Shown here in pieces: positions 7,644-13,616 of a DNA stretch of 32,728 nt. The DNA comes from a virus, in the IMG/VR virus record IMGVR_UViG_3300017779_000067, positions 1 to 32,728 of that record; one strand, written 5' to 3'. The position numbers were made by a program, and so were the translations under genes. Position 1 is the first letter of the stretch. Each line of letters begins with the position of its first letter. Under the pieces are notes generated by a model. That model saw nothing but the letters and a program-made list of their open reading frames with translations, was not told where the DNA came from and ran no database searches.

Positions 7644-7892
7644 TTAGCCCCTTGGATTACGGACACCACCAAGATTAGAAGCAAGCTGTTGTGCGCCTCC
7701 TTGTACCTCTGGTGCAACCCTAGCACTCGACATCAAAACTCTTGCAGATCTACCACGTCTAGACTTACGTCTAGATGCTATAGTCTTTCTTTCCCTCTTC
7801 TCTTCCGCATCCAGTGCCTGCGCCCTACGTTCTTCTTCAGGGTCAGTCTTTGGAGGTGGTGGAGGTGAAGGACTTGAAAATATACCGCCCAT
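7644..7892 (-). CDS. Small Pro/Arg-rich virion protein (gp7.3-like position)
   Basis: The product (82 aa) starts MGGIFSSPSPPPPPKTDPEE, has a charged helical middle (EEERRAQALDAEEKRERK), then an Arg/Ser cluster SRRKSRRGRSARVLMSSARV and a Gly-rich end. Proteins with an MGG(I/L)FSSPxPP start and a late RRGRSxxxLxS motif are encoded between gp13-like and portal genes in many podoviruses. T7 gp7.3, a tail-assembly and ejected protein, has a comparable size, a comparable place and a similar late K/R-S-Gly motif. The homology is inferred from layout only. Confidence 0.6.
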   Translation of the reverse strand: MGGIFSSPSPPPPPKTDPEEERRAQALDAEEKRERKTIASRRKSRRGRSARVLMSSARVAPEVQGGAQQLASNLGGVRNPRG

Positions 7893-7893
7893 A

Positions 7894-8382
7894 TTAAAAC
7901 ACCCTCGACATCATATAATAATCATCTCCTTGAGGTCCGTACTTTCGTAGCACGCCCTCATTTTCAAAGTAACATACTTTTGCCCACTTGTAAGCAGGGA
8001 TATTTCGTGAACAAACAGTGATTTGTAACCGTTTCATTTCTAGTTTGTTCGCAGCGTACTCAAAAAACAGTTTAGATGCACGATGCATTCTAAATGATTT
8101 ACGACTAATATCATTGCTTGGTATTAACCAGGCTTCGTAAACGCCATCCCATAATTTCCATATTCCAAACATTGCATATATTTTATCCTGCATTGCAGTG
8201 AAGCTGTAACCTTTTGTAACAAAATTTGTCAGGTACTTAGAATAGTCATCGAATAGTTCACGATTTTTCAAATCAAACTCATTGAGTTCAATCATATTCA
8301 AATGCATAGGATGCCAATCAACAATTCTTTGTTCAGGCCAGTTGAGGCGCATCTCTTGTGTTAGTTCTTCAGGAGAAAACAT
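7894..8382 (-). CDS. GNAT-fold protein, T7 gp13-like
   Basis: The product (162 aa) looks like the phage family (DUF2833) that includes T7 gp13, a GNAT-related fold needed for virion assembly rather than for a known acetylation. The central region IYAMFGIWKLWDGVYEAWLI corresponds to the Gly/Trp strand pair of the family. It is followed by helix residues (FRMHRASKLFFEYAANKLEM) and the late strand QITVCSRNIPAYKWAKVCYF with FENEG and a Tyr-rich end. The start overlaps the terminase stop by 14 bases. Whether it binds acetyl-CoA cannot be seen. Confidence 0.65.
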   Translation of the reverse strand: MFSPEELTQEMRLNWPEQRIVDWHPMHLNMIELNEFDLKNRELFDDYSKYLTNFVTKGYSFTAMQDKIYAMFGIWKLWDGVYEAWLIPSNDISRKSFRMHRASKLFFEYAANKLEMKRLQITVCSRNIPAYKWAKVCYFENEGVLRKYGPQGDDYYMMSRVF

Positions 8383-9898
8383 CGAAATCCAATACCTTTA
8401 TAGTTTGTTGCATTTTTGCAACACCTCCTTTTTTAGTAACCATATCTCTATGCTCTCCTCCTCCAAGCAAGCAATATCCAGCTGCATCACCAACGTGCGA
8501 GTGTTCATTCTTGTTTGGTGTAGATCTGTATCGTTCTTGACCTGAACCCATACTAACTCTTTTGAAGTGATACCCTCCAGCAAGTGATTTACGCAACCTC
8601 TCGCATTTCTTGTTTAATAAAAATCCTGGCTTACCTTCAATCAATCTCTGCATGGGGATAGCAAGAGCCTCACGTCTAATTTTAAAATCGTTTGTTGCAC
8701 ATGGCTTCGCATAAATATCTAATGTCCTCATGTGATCGAAAGCAGTTGTTTCATAAATCTGATCACGCTGTTGTCCAGCTGGGTCACCCCAAACCATAAA
8801 CTGTGCCTTGGGAAAATAAATTCCCATTTCTTCTTTGAGCATTGAAACAAATCTATTTAGACCCATGTCAAACGTAACTAGTTCATGCAAGACGTGCCAT
8901 ACTCCGTTAGACATTCTTTGTGCAAAAATTGCTGCTGGTGTTAATCCAAAGTCAATACCTACTTGTACAGGAACGCCTGGTTCAAATTCTAAATCCTTAG
9001 ACATAGTTGTATCGTCATATTCAGGCCAGATAGGCATTCCTTCTTGGACATAAGTGTAATCTCCTTTTGCATAACACTTAATCCAATCTAATTGCTTACC
9101 ACCTAATAATTGCTCGTAGTATCCTGTCGGCAAATTTTTTAGGTTTTCTGCTTTAGCGTTTGTTCGCCACCATTTACCAGCTGCTTGCAAAAATCCATTT
9201 GCTTCTGGCATATCTTCAGGAACATCATCGTTATCTACTTCGATAACACCAGGAGGCTGCTTAAAAAATTCCCAGGCATATTTACCTGTAGGTCTATCTT
9301 TGCCTTCAGCTAAATGAAAATACCAATGATCCGTATCCATAGGGTTTGTGTCGAGTATTACACCATGCCAGCTTGGTCCTCCATCATTCTTAGTTGGGTA
9401 TCTACCCACTCTATGCGTTAGACCGTCTATAACGGCTTTAGGTAACTCTCTGCATTCATTGACCCATGCACCTGTAAGTTCTAATGAAAGCAGCTTACGC
9501 ACGTCCTTTGGGTCATCTAGGGCTAAGAAAATGACCTCGCAGTCTATTCCAGCAGCTTTGCCTTTAGATGGCAGTTTTATATGATGAGTTATTGGAGGAG
9601 CATACTTAACATGGCCCCAGATATGTTCAGGCATTAACTCAAGCCAGGTCTTAAGAGTAGTCGTTCTAAGCATCGGATGCGTATTTCTTACTATCGCAAA
9701 TCTTGAATACTTGATACCATCTCTTGGAGAGGGCTTCTGTTGTACGGCTCTGCGCCATAGTTCAGCGCAGCAGGCATAGGACTTGCCGCTCCCTACTGGT
9801 CCTAGAAGTCCTCTCACGAAACCTTTTGATTGCATAAACTTTGCAACGGTGGGGCTTGTACTAAAATCTAATTTAGTTACAGATCTTCCCTCTGTCAT
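8369..9898 (-). CDS. Terminase large subunit
   Basis: This 509-aa protein is the packaging ATPase and headful/cohesive-end nuclease. Walker A is GPVGSGKS (residues 33-40). The Walker B region is LTGAWVNE, with acidic E148. The RNase H-like nuclease domain has VGIDFGLTPA (about 313-322), GDPAGQQRD (about 371-379) and a late HVGDAAGY with the third acidic residue. ATG 9898 has GGAG upstream and overlaps the stop of a 40-aa membrane peptide (ATGA). A TTG six bases further upstream is less likely. In contrast to T7, the terminase genes precede the portal. Confidence 0.93.
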   Translation of the reverse strand: MTEGRSVTKLDFSTSPTVAKFMQSKGFVRGLLGPVGSGKSYACCAELWRRAVQQKPSPRDGIKYSRFAIVRNTHPMLRTTTLKTWLELMPEHIWGHVKYAPPITHHIKLPSKGKAAGIDCEVIFLALDDPKDVRKLLSLELTGAWVNECRELPKAVIDGLTHRVGRYPTKNDGGPSWHGVILDTNPMDTDHWYFHLAEGKDRPTGKYAWEFFKQPPGVIEVDNDDVPEDMPEANGFLQAAGKWWRTNAKAENLKNLPTGYYEQLLGGKQLDWIKCYAKGDYTYVQEGMPIWPEYDDTTMSKDLEFEPGVPVQVGIDFGLTPAAIFAQRMSNGVWHVLHELVTFDMGLNRFVSMLKEEMGIYFPKAQFMVWGDPAGQQRDQIYETTAFDHMRTLDIYAKPCATNDFKIRREALAIPMQRLIEGKPGFLLNKKCERLRKSLAGGYHFKRVSMGSGQERYRSTPNKNEHSHVGDAAGYCLLGGGEHRDMVTKKGGVAKMQQTIKVLDFDVFS

Positions 9899-10017
9899 AT
9901 GCAAACTCCAAATTTAATATATTCCAATATCTCCACTACTAATAATCCAGCTAATAGAAATACTATTACTGTATGATACGCATTCCATAAAAGATATTCA
10001 TATTTATTTTTCTTCAT
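9895..10017 (-). CDS. 40-aa single-span membrane peptide between terminase genes
   Basis: The frame starts at ATG 10017, inside the 3' end of the small terminase gene (14-base overlap), and ends in the ATGA that starts the large terminase. The product begins MKKNKYEYLLWNAYHTVIVF and continues LLAGLLVVEILEYIKFGVCI: a charged start and one clear transmembrane segment. The exact overlap with both neighbours favours a real, coupled gene. Its function is unknown; it may merely couple translation of the two terminase genes. Confidence 0.5.
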   Translation of the reverse strand: MKKNKYEYLLWNAYHTVIVFLLAGLLVVEILEYIKFGVCI

Positions 10018-10420
10018 CATCTACCTCCTCTCCTGGCATTACCATTTGTATATCAACAACCGCTGGTTTATCCCCATCCTTCTCAGTATCCAGAAGGCCA
10101 GCAGACTTAGCCAGCAGCTGCATGACACGAACCTTATCGACTAGTTCAACCTCAACAATATCTTCACCACTTTGGGTAGGCGTAATCTTGACCTTTCTAA
10201 TTGCAGCCAGCGCATGGTCTGGAATATCTTTAGCATCCTTTAGTTCCAGCTTCTGACCGTTCCAATCGAATATGTCAGTTATCTTAGCCTTCGCTATTCC
10301 TAGCATTTCATTCGCCAGGCCATCACGATTGTCGTAGATTATTTGTGAGCCTCGCAATCTCTTGCGGATCTCGCCCACTCCACCAAATCTACCAACAGGC
10401 GGCACTACCCTTTTTGCCAT
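10004..10420 (-). CDS. Terminase small subunit (probable)
   Basis: The product (138 aa) precedes the large terminase gene with only a 40-aa peptide between. It has an N-terminal basic part (MAKRVVPPVGRFGGVGEIRK), then IYDNRDGLANEMLGIAKAKI, an ...IPDHALAAIRKVKIT stretch and VELVDKVRVMQLLAKSAGLL before an acidic tail. That layout (helical core, KI..T..G..xEVKLxDKxxALxxLAKxLGL) is typical of Terminase_2-type small subunits that recognise the packaging site. Overlap with the upstream gene is TAATG. Confidence 0.78.
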   Translation of the reverse strand: MAKRVVPPVGRFGGVGEIRKRLRGSQIIYDNRDGLANEMLGIAKAKITDIFDWNGQKLELKDAKDIPDHALAAIRKVKITPTQSGEDIVEVELVDKVRVMQLLAKSAGLLDTEKDGDKPAVVDIQMVMPGEEVDDEEK

Positions 10421-10677
10421 TAAAACATTCTCCCTTGGTCTGGATGTTCCGTTAGCGGCTTGAAGGTAATATCCACAAGTTGATACTGTCCTCCATATCT
10501 AGATTGCAGCACATGACCAGTTGGCTTGAGTTGACGTAGTTCACCTACATCTAGCTGCATCATATCTTTGCCATGCTGTATTCTCATGCCGCCTTTCTTG
10601 ATAGCCTTCTCCACCTCATAATCCCTGACAGATACAAACTTACCTTGCCAAAGTTTCTTAACCTTTTTTATGACCAT
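10420..10677 (-). CDS. Conserved small phage protein, unknown function
   Basis: The product has 85 aa. It begins MVIKKVKKLWQGKFVSVRDY and contains a beta-strand rich KGGMRIQHGKDMMQLDVGEL segment. A near-perfect SD (GGAGGTGATCC) lies just before ATG 10677. The stop overlaps the small terminase ATG. No motif that I recognise is present. Its location between the rep genes and terminase suggests an early or middle role in DNA handling, which is inference. Confidence 0.7.
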   Translation of the reverse strand: MVIKKVKKLWQGKFVSVRDYEVEKAIKKGGMRIQHGKDMMQLDVGELRQLKPTGHVLQSRYGGQYQLVDITFKPLTEHPDQGRMF

Positions 10678-10919
10678 GGATCACCTCCGCTGTCACCAGG
10701 ATTACTCATGCCTGGTTTTTCCTTCTTCTCGAATAACCTTATCCATACTTCTCCGTTCTTATCAGGAAGAGGTAAGGCTTCAAGTTTTATTCCTGTTATC
10801 TTTCCTTCCTTATAGAAGGCAATACCCAGGTTGGTCCATCTAGTAACAGGCTTGCCATTCTCGTCTAGCTTGTCTGTTTCCTTTGGCTGTACTACATCAA
10901 ATAGTTTATCTACTTTCAT
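10668..10919 (-). CDS. Small conserved protein of the replication region
   Basis: ATG 10919 has AAAGGAG upstream; a longer in-frame reading from 10994 lacks an SD and crosses the G-run region. The 83-aa product has the pattern RWTNLGIAFYKEGKITGIKL followed by EALPLPDKNGEVWIRLFEKK, that is W(T)xxGxAF....G.I.gxxLxALPLP..Gxxxx, which recurs in small phage proteins near replication and ssDNA-binding genes. An OB-like or ssDNA-associated role is possible but not shown. The C-terminus is Gly/Pro-rich (MSNPGDSGGDPWS). Confidence 0.7.
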   Translation of the reverse strand: MKVDKLFDVVQPKETDKLDENGKPVTRWTNLGIAFYKEGKITGIKLEALPLPDKNGEVWIRLFEKKEKPGMSNPGDSGGDPWS

Positions 10920-11136
10920 AGCTTGCTCCTTTCTTTTTTTTGTAAACCCCAAAATATTTTGAGGGAACCCCCCTAACGATACGGTAGGTGGCACCCCCCA
11001 GAGGGTCCATTTTCTGACCCAATTCGTTACTCACCCTGCATCCTGGGCCTTTAAATGCAGTGTTTTTGTTATACCCCCCCATGCTATTCTGGGAGGCTGT
11101 ACAAAACCTAATGGTTCCTTTGGGATTTGTAATCAC
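10906..11136 (-). CDS. Possible small gene through G-run region
   Basis: A frame from GTG 11136, which overlaps the rep TGA, runs 76 codons to 10906 and overlaps the next start by 14 bases, the overlap length seen at several other junctions here. The product has a Gly/Lys-rich composition (IRFCTASQNSMGGYNKNTAF; VRGVPSKYFGVYKKKKGASY) with no recognised motif. The region contains runs of six or seven G on the coding strand (11074-11080, 10994-10999, 10968-10973), unlike the rest of this AT-rich genome. It could instead be a non-coding site. Evidence for coding is weak. Confidence 0.4.
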   Translation of the reverse strand: MITNPKGTIRFCTASQNSMGGYNKNTAFKGPGCRVSNELGQKMDPLGGATYRIVRGVPSKYFGVYKKKKGASYESR

Positions 11137-12098
11137 TTAGGTAACCTCATCTTGCTAGTCATGTGCTTGAGTATATCCTTTACATCCTTACCACTCTTAG
11201 CTTGCTGCTGTGATACCTTCCTGGACATGAAGTATTGCAATGAGTAAGGCGGTTGTTGGTTCTTCTCTCTCTTCCAGGTTACAACACCCCTGGCATCTTC
11301 TATGAATGATAGGATTGTATAGCCTGACTGTAGTAGTTCCTTTGCTATAGCCATCTGTCTTAGGTCATAACTCCAAGGCTTGCCATAGATGTCTTGTAGT
11401 ATCTGCCCATAGTTGTTGCACAGTTTCCTACAATCTATTTCTTTAATTTCCCCTATAGTATTTATACTAGTTAATTTAGTAGAGTTATTTACTAGGTCCA
11501 CCTTGTTATCTAGTACAACCCCAGGCTTGTTATCTGTATCAATACCATTACCCTTACTAGGTACAGCTTGTACAATGTCAGGCTTGTATTGAGTATCTTT
11601 ATCCACAGCTTTAATACTCTTACGTCTTGAGCCTGTCCTTGCCACATTGAGAGTATGCTTGGCAATCTCTGCCTCTATCTCAGGATCTCTATCTTGTGCA
11701 GGCTGTCCAGATATACAATCATCTAATGTCTTTGTAGGATCATATATCACACGCCACAGCGCACCACGCTTGCCGTAGTTCCTTCTTATGTCAGCGTTCC
11801 TTAACTTCTCTATGTAACCGTATTCTATTAGCTTACGCATATGCTGTGACACTGCCTGCTGGCTACACTCCAGGACCTTGGCAATGTATAGCTGGTTAGG
11901 AAAGAATACACCTGTCCAGCTGTTAGCATGACTGCAACAAATAGCGAATGCTCTAAACGTCATTGGATACTGATTGAACCTGTTATCACCATATGCTCTG
12001 GCTGGCATAATCATATGCGGACCAGGACACTGGAAGGAACCGCCAGACTTAGCTGGTGGATCTCTAACTGGATCTGGTGTTAGCTTAGTCTTTCTCAC
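11133..12098 (-). CDS. Replication initiator with winged-helix N-domain (Rep/O-like)
   Basis: The product (321 aa, GTG start) has an N-terminal winged helix: MTFRAFAICCSHANSWTGVF, then NQLYIAKVLECSQQAVSQHM (recognition helix near residues 78-90) and LIEYGYIEKLRNADIRRNYG as the wing. The middle is low-complexity, and an Ile/Lys-rich C-domain follows (LQDIYGKPWSYDLRQMAIAK). This arrangement is that of plasmid Rep and lambda O-like initiators that bind iterons and load host replication proteins. The low-complexity middle is encoded by AT-rich repeated DNA with a perfect DnaA box, as in lambda, where the origin lies inside O. It overlaps the DUF1064 gene by 14 bases. Confidence 0.72.
   Translation of the reverse strand: MRKTKLTPDPVRDPPAKSGGSFQCPGPHMIMPARAYGDNRFNQYPMTFRAFAICCSHANSWTGVFFPNQLYIAKVLECSQQAVSQHMRKLIEYGYIEKLRNADIRRNYGKRGALWRVIYDPTKTLDDCISGQPAQDRDPEIEAEIAKHTLNVARTGSRRKSIKAVDKDTQYKPDIVQAVPSKGNGIDTDNKPGVVLDNKVDLVNNSTKLTSINTIGEIKEIDCRKLCNNYGQILQDIYGKPWSYDLRQMAIAKELLQSGYTILSFIEDARGVVTWKREKNQQPPYSLQYFMSRKVSQQQAKSGKDVKDILKHMTSKMRLPK
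11450..11610. other. Candidate origin of replication inside the rep gene
   Basis: A perfect DnaA-box match, TTATCCACA, lies at 11599-11607. Next to it is an AT-rich tract (about 11430-11500). The hexamer TACTAG occurs at 11465, 11490 and 11555 and inverted (CTAGTA) at 11510. Related CTTGTTATCT elements occur near 11502 and 11526. Repeats plus an AT-rich segment and a DnaA site within an initiator gene are what is expected of a theta-type origin. I have not measured GC skew or compared relatives. Confidence 0.5.
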
Positions 12099-12501
12099 CC
12101 TTCACGCCTTCCTGGAGAGGTAGGTTTGCTATCTCTTTCTTCAGGTCCTTGGAAGGTATGACGATTATCTTGATACCACGATGTAACGCTAACACTAGTT
12201 TCATTTTCAAATTGTAAACGTCTGTCTTGTATCCTTTGACTTCTATCACAACCTCGCAGCCTTGCTGCCCATGTTGTCCTTCTTCTTGCCTGTCGATATA
12301 GCTGAAGTCTGCAATGTAGTCGCATATCTTCTGCCCCCCTATCTCGCATTTAATTCTTGGTTGAAATACCAAGTGTGTTATCTCACCAGCTTCTACCCTG
12401 GGCTTTAACTTAAACCAGTAGTAAGCTGCCTCTGCTTTACTCATAAACTTGATACCGTCTAGCTGGTATCTTTTATTTCCAAACTTGCTGGGCCTACGCA
12501 C
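12085..12501 (-). CDS. DUF1064-family PD-(D/E)XK nuclease
   Basis: The likely start is GTG 12501, with GAGG six bases upstream, at the RHH stop; it gives 138 aa that begin MRRPSKFGNKRYQLDGIKFM. An in-frame ATG at 12549 would overlap the RHH gene by 56 bases and adds residues not typical of the family. Motifs are DGIKFMSKAEAAYYWFKLK, AGEITHLVFQPRIK, the YIADFSYI strand with its Asp, and VVIEVKGYKT giving the E-x-K pair. This is the DUF1064 pattern, a phage endonuclease fold thought to act on branched or recombination DNA. Its place between regulator and initiator fits a role in replication or recombination. Confidence 0.75.
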   Translation of the reverse strand: MRRPSKFGNKRYQLDGIKFMSKAEAAYYWFKLKPRVEAGEITHLVFQPRIKCEIGGQKICDYIADFSYIDRQEEGQHGQQGCEVVIEVKGYKTDVYNLKMKLVLALHRGIKIIVIPSKDLKKEIANLPLQEGVKGEKD

Positions 12502-12670
12502 CGCTAGCCTCACAGCCTTCACGCAGTATGATCTCAACCATGGATGCAAGACTGCGTCTTTCTAACCTGGCCTTATTCTCAACCAGCTGCTTAACATCAG
12601 GGCTAATCTTCACATACATAGGCACCAGGACTACCTGTATTTCTTCAGGCTTTTCCTGTTTCTTTTCCAA
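12494..12670 (-). CDS. Ribbon-helix-helix (Arc/CopG-like) DNA-binding regulator
   Basis: The gene starts at TTG 12670, with AGGAGG at 12677-12682 and a six-base spacer. The 58-aa product reads MEKKQEKPEEIQVVLVPMYV, then KISPDVKQLVENKARLERRS and LASMVEIILREGC. It is a short strand (IQVVLVPMYVKI) followed by helix A (SPDVKQLVENKARLE) and helix B (SLASMVEIILREG), the ribbon-helix-helix fold of Arc, MetJ and CopG. The gene begins a divergent pair with the plus-strand early genes across a palindromic promoter region. Autorepression and control of the early block and of rep are therefore likely but inferred. Confidence 0.75.
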   Translation of the reverse strand: MEKKQEKPEEIQVVLVPMYVKISPDVKQLVENKARLERRSLASMVEIILREGCEASGA

Positions 12671-12707
12671 TGTTTACCTCCTATTAAAATAATATTTCGT
12701 AGATAGC

Positions 12708-12735
12708 TTGACAATATACCAGGAATGATTATATT
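12708..12735 (+). promoter_or_regulatory. Early plus-strand promoter
   Basis: TTGACA (12708-12713) is a perfect -35. TATATT (12730-12735) is a five-of-six -10, with a 16-bp spacer. It would drive the genes from 12782 rightward; the leader of about 40 nt holds an AAGGAGG SD at 12770-12776. It overlaps the opposing minus-strand promoter almost completely. Confidence 0.7.
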
Positions 12736-12740
12736 AACAA
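12713..12740 (-). promoter_or_regulatory. Opposing promoter for the RHH-nuclease-rep operon
   Basis: On the minus strand TTGTTA (12740-12735) is separated by 16 bp from TATATT (12718-12713). The -10 and spacer are identical in kind to the plus promoter. The RHH start lies about 40 bases downstream. Its -35 overlaps the plus -10 and vice versa, so the two polymerases should exclude each other. Confidence 0.6.
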
Positions 12741-12781
12741 TAGAGAACATGGCACGAACAATATTAACCAAGGAGGATACA

Positions 12782-13018
12782 ATGCCAAACACAACAAAAG
12801 CAAAAGTCTTGAACATCAGTAGATTAAATAACTCAATCAATGGTAACCCAAAGTATGAGTTTGTTTTTTCAGGTATCGGTATTGCCAGGTCAGCTTCAGA
12901 TGCTGGCTGGGTTTACGGTTTATCTGCTCACAGCATTCAAGGTAAAGACGTAGTTATAACTCATCACACTACGCCAAAAGGTAAAGTGATTGTAGATAGT
13001 TTGAAGGAGGTAAACTAA
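12782..13018 (+). CDS. Small early protein, unknown function
   Basis: ATG 12782 follows AAGGAGGATACA, so it is preferred to an in-frame ATG at 12725 that lies inside the promoter. The 78-aa product begins MPNTTKAKVLNISRLNNSIN and has a strand-rich core (GNPKYEFVFSGIGIARSASD; KDVVITHHTTPKGKVIVDSL). Phage proteins with an NSxNGNPxYxxxF start and a small beta fold are known but have no assigned function. It is the first gene of the rightward early operon and overlaps the next by TAATG. A host-takeover role is possible but unshown. Confidence 0.75.
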   Translation: MPNTTKAKVLNISRLNNSINGNPKYEFVFSGIGIARSASDAGWVYGLSAHSIQGKDVVITHHTTPKGKVIVDSLKEVN

Positions 13019-13464
13019 TGGATTGGATATTTAATGACGGTGGAAGAAAGAAGGCAGGCTATCTGGGTAGCGCAGGAGATTGTGTTAGTCGTGCAATAGC
13101 TATAGCAGCTGGCCTAGATTATGAACAAGTTTATCAGGCCTTGGCAGAAGGTAATGCAACAGAGCGTAAAGGTAATCGTAAACGATCAGCCAGGAACGGC
13201 ATCCACACAAAACGTAAATGGTTTAAAGATTACATGGTAAGCCTGGGCTTTATCTGGGTGCCTACAATGCAGATAGGTTCAGGCTGTAAGGTACATTTAA
13301 AAGCTGAAGAGTTACCAGCTGGCAGGCTGGTATGTAATGTGAGTAAGCATCTATGTGCAGTTATCGATGGTGTCTTGAATGACACCCATGATTGTAGCAG
13401 GGAAGGTAAACGCTGCGTGTATGGTTACTGGATTTACACAGCTAGACAAGAGCAGGCAGTTTAG
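13018..13464 (+). CDS. Early protein with cysteine-peptidase-like Cys/His/Asp pattern
   Basis: The product (148 aa) has AGDCVSRAIAIAAGLDYEQV at residues 19-38, where Cys22 at a helix N-terminus is followed by alpha-helical sequence. SKHLCAVIDG holds His111 and NDTHD holds Asp122 and Asp125. The order Cys - His-x-x-x-hydrophobic-x-Asp-Gly - Asp is that of papain-like peptidases and transglutaminases. A basic loop (ERKGNRKRSARNGIHTKRKW) separates the parts. The target is unknown. It is translationally coupled to the preceding gene and followed by a terminator, so it is an early, two-gene unit. The catalytic call is inference from motif order. Confidence 0.6.
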   Translation: MDWIFNDGGRKKAGYLGSAGDCVSRAIAIAAGLDYEQVYQALAEGNATERKGNRKRSARNGIHTKRKWFKDYMVSLGFIWVPTMQIGSGCKVHLKAEELPAGRLVCNVSKHLCAVIDGVLNDTHDCSREGKRCVYGYWIYTARQEQAV

Positions 13465-13476
13465 AGTATGTTAGCA

Positions 13477-13519
13477 GGGCGGCAGAATGTGTCATCATTC
13501 TCATTCCTCCCTGTCGCCC
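13477..13519 (+). promoter_or_regulatory. Stem-loop upstream of terminator
   Basis: GGGCGGCAG (13477-13485) pairs with CTGTCGCCC (13511-13519) with one G-U pair, enclosing 25 nt that include a smaller AATG/CATT pairing. It lies between the cysteine-peptidase-like gene and the terminator hairpin and starts 12 bases after the stop codon. Possible roles are mRNA 3'-end protection or a small trailer RNA; neither is shown. Confidence 0.45.
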
Positions 13520-13522
13520 CCT

Positions 13523-13552
13523 GGTCCAGGCCTCACAGCCTGGGCCTTTTTT
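13523..13552 (+). terminator. Rho-independent terminator of the first early operon
   Basis: GGTCCAGGC (13523-13531), loop CTCACA, GCCTGGGCC (13538-13546), then TTTTTT (13547-13552). The 9-bp GC-rich stem has one G-U pair. It separates the first two early genes from the serine recombinase transcription unit. Confidence 0.9.
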
Positions 13553-13580
13553 ATTTCCCCAGAACAAATCAATCTATCAC

Positions 13581-13608
13581 TTGCAATTATAAATTAAATA
13601 GGTATATT
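13581..13608 (+). promoter_or_regulatory. Promoter of the recombination operon
   Basis: TTGCAA (13581-13586), 16-bp spacer, TATATT (13603-13608). The -10 and spacer equal those of the two promoters at 12708-12740. The leader is about 30 nt and has AAGGAGG at 13628-13634 before ATG 13642. It likely drives recombinase, membrane protein, Exo, RecT and the LexA-like gene. Confidence 0.65.
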
Positions 13609-13616
13609 AGAAGAAG

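Larger units (their letters stand above)
12708..12768. promoter_or_regulatory. Palindrome and direct repeats: likely operator
   Basis: TTGACAATATA (12708-12718) and TATATTAACAA (12730-12740) form an inverted repeat (9 of 11 positions) with an 11-bp centre. ATATTAAC occurs at 12731-12738 and again at 12761-12768, 30 bp apart, about three helical turns. The second copy lies between promoter and SD. Such paired sites on one DNA face suit a cooperative RHH repressor, encoded immediately next door. The binding protein is inferred. Confidence 0.5.

Noticed and set aside
10947-11080. G-quadruplex built from the G runs
   Set aside because: The long runs are 17 to 75 bases apart, too far for a compact four-tract structure; kept only as a compositional oddity.
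12725-12781. In-frame ATG at 12725 giving a longer version of the first early protein
   Set aside because: It lies within the predicted promoter and has no SD, whereas ATG 12782 has a strong one.
12631-12840. Hydrophobic 69-codon frame on the minus strand across the promoter region
   Set aside because: It covers both promoters and the RHH start and is the antisense of the first early gene; no SD; composition reflects AT-rich DNA.
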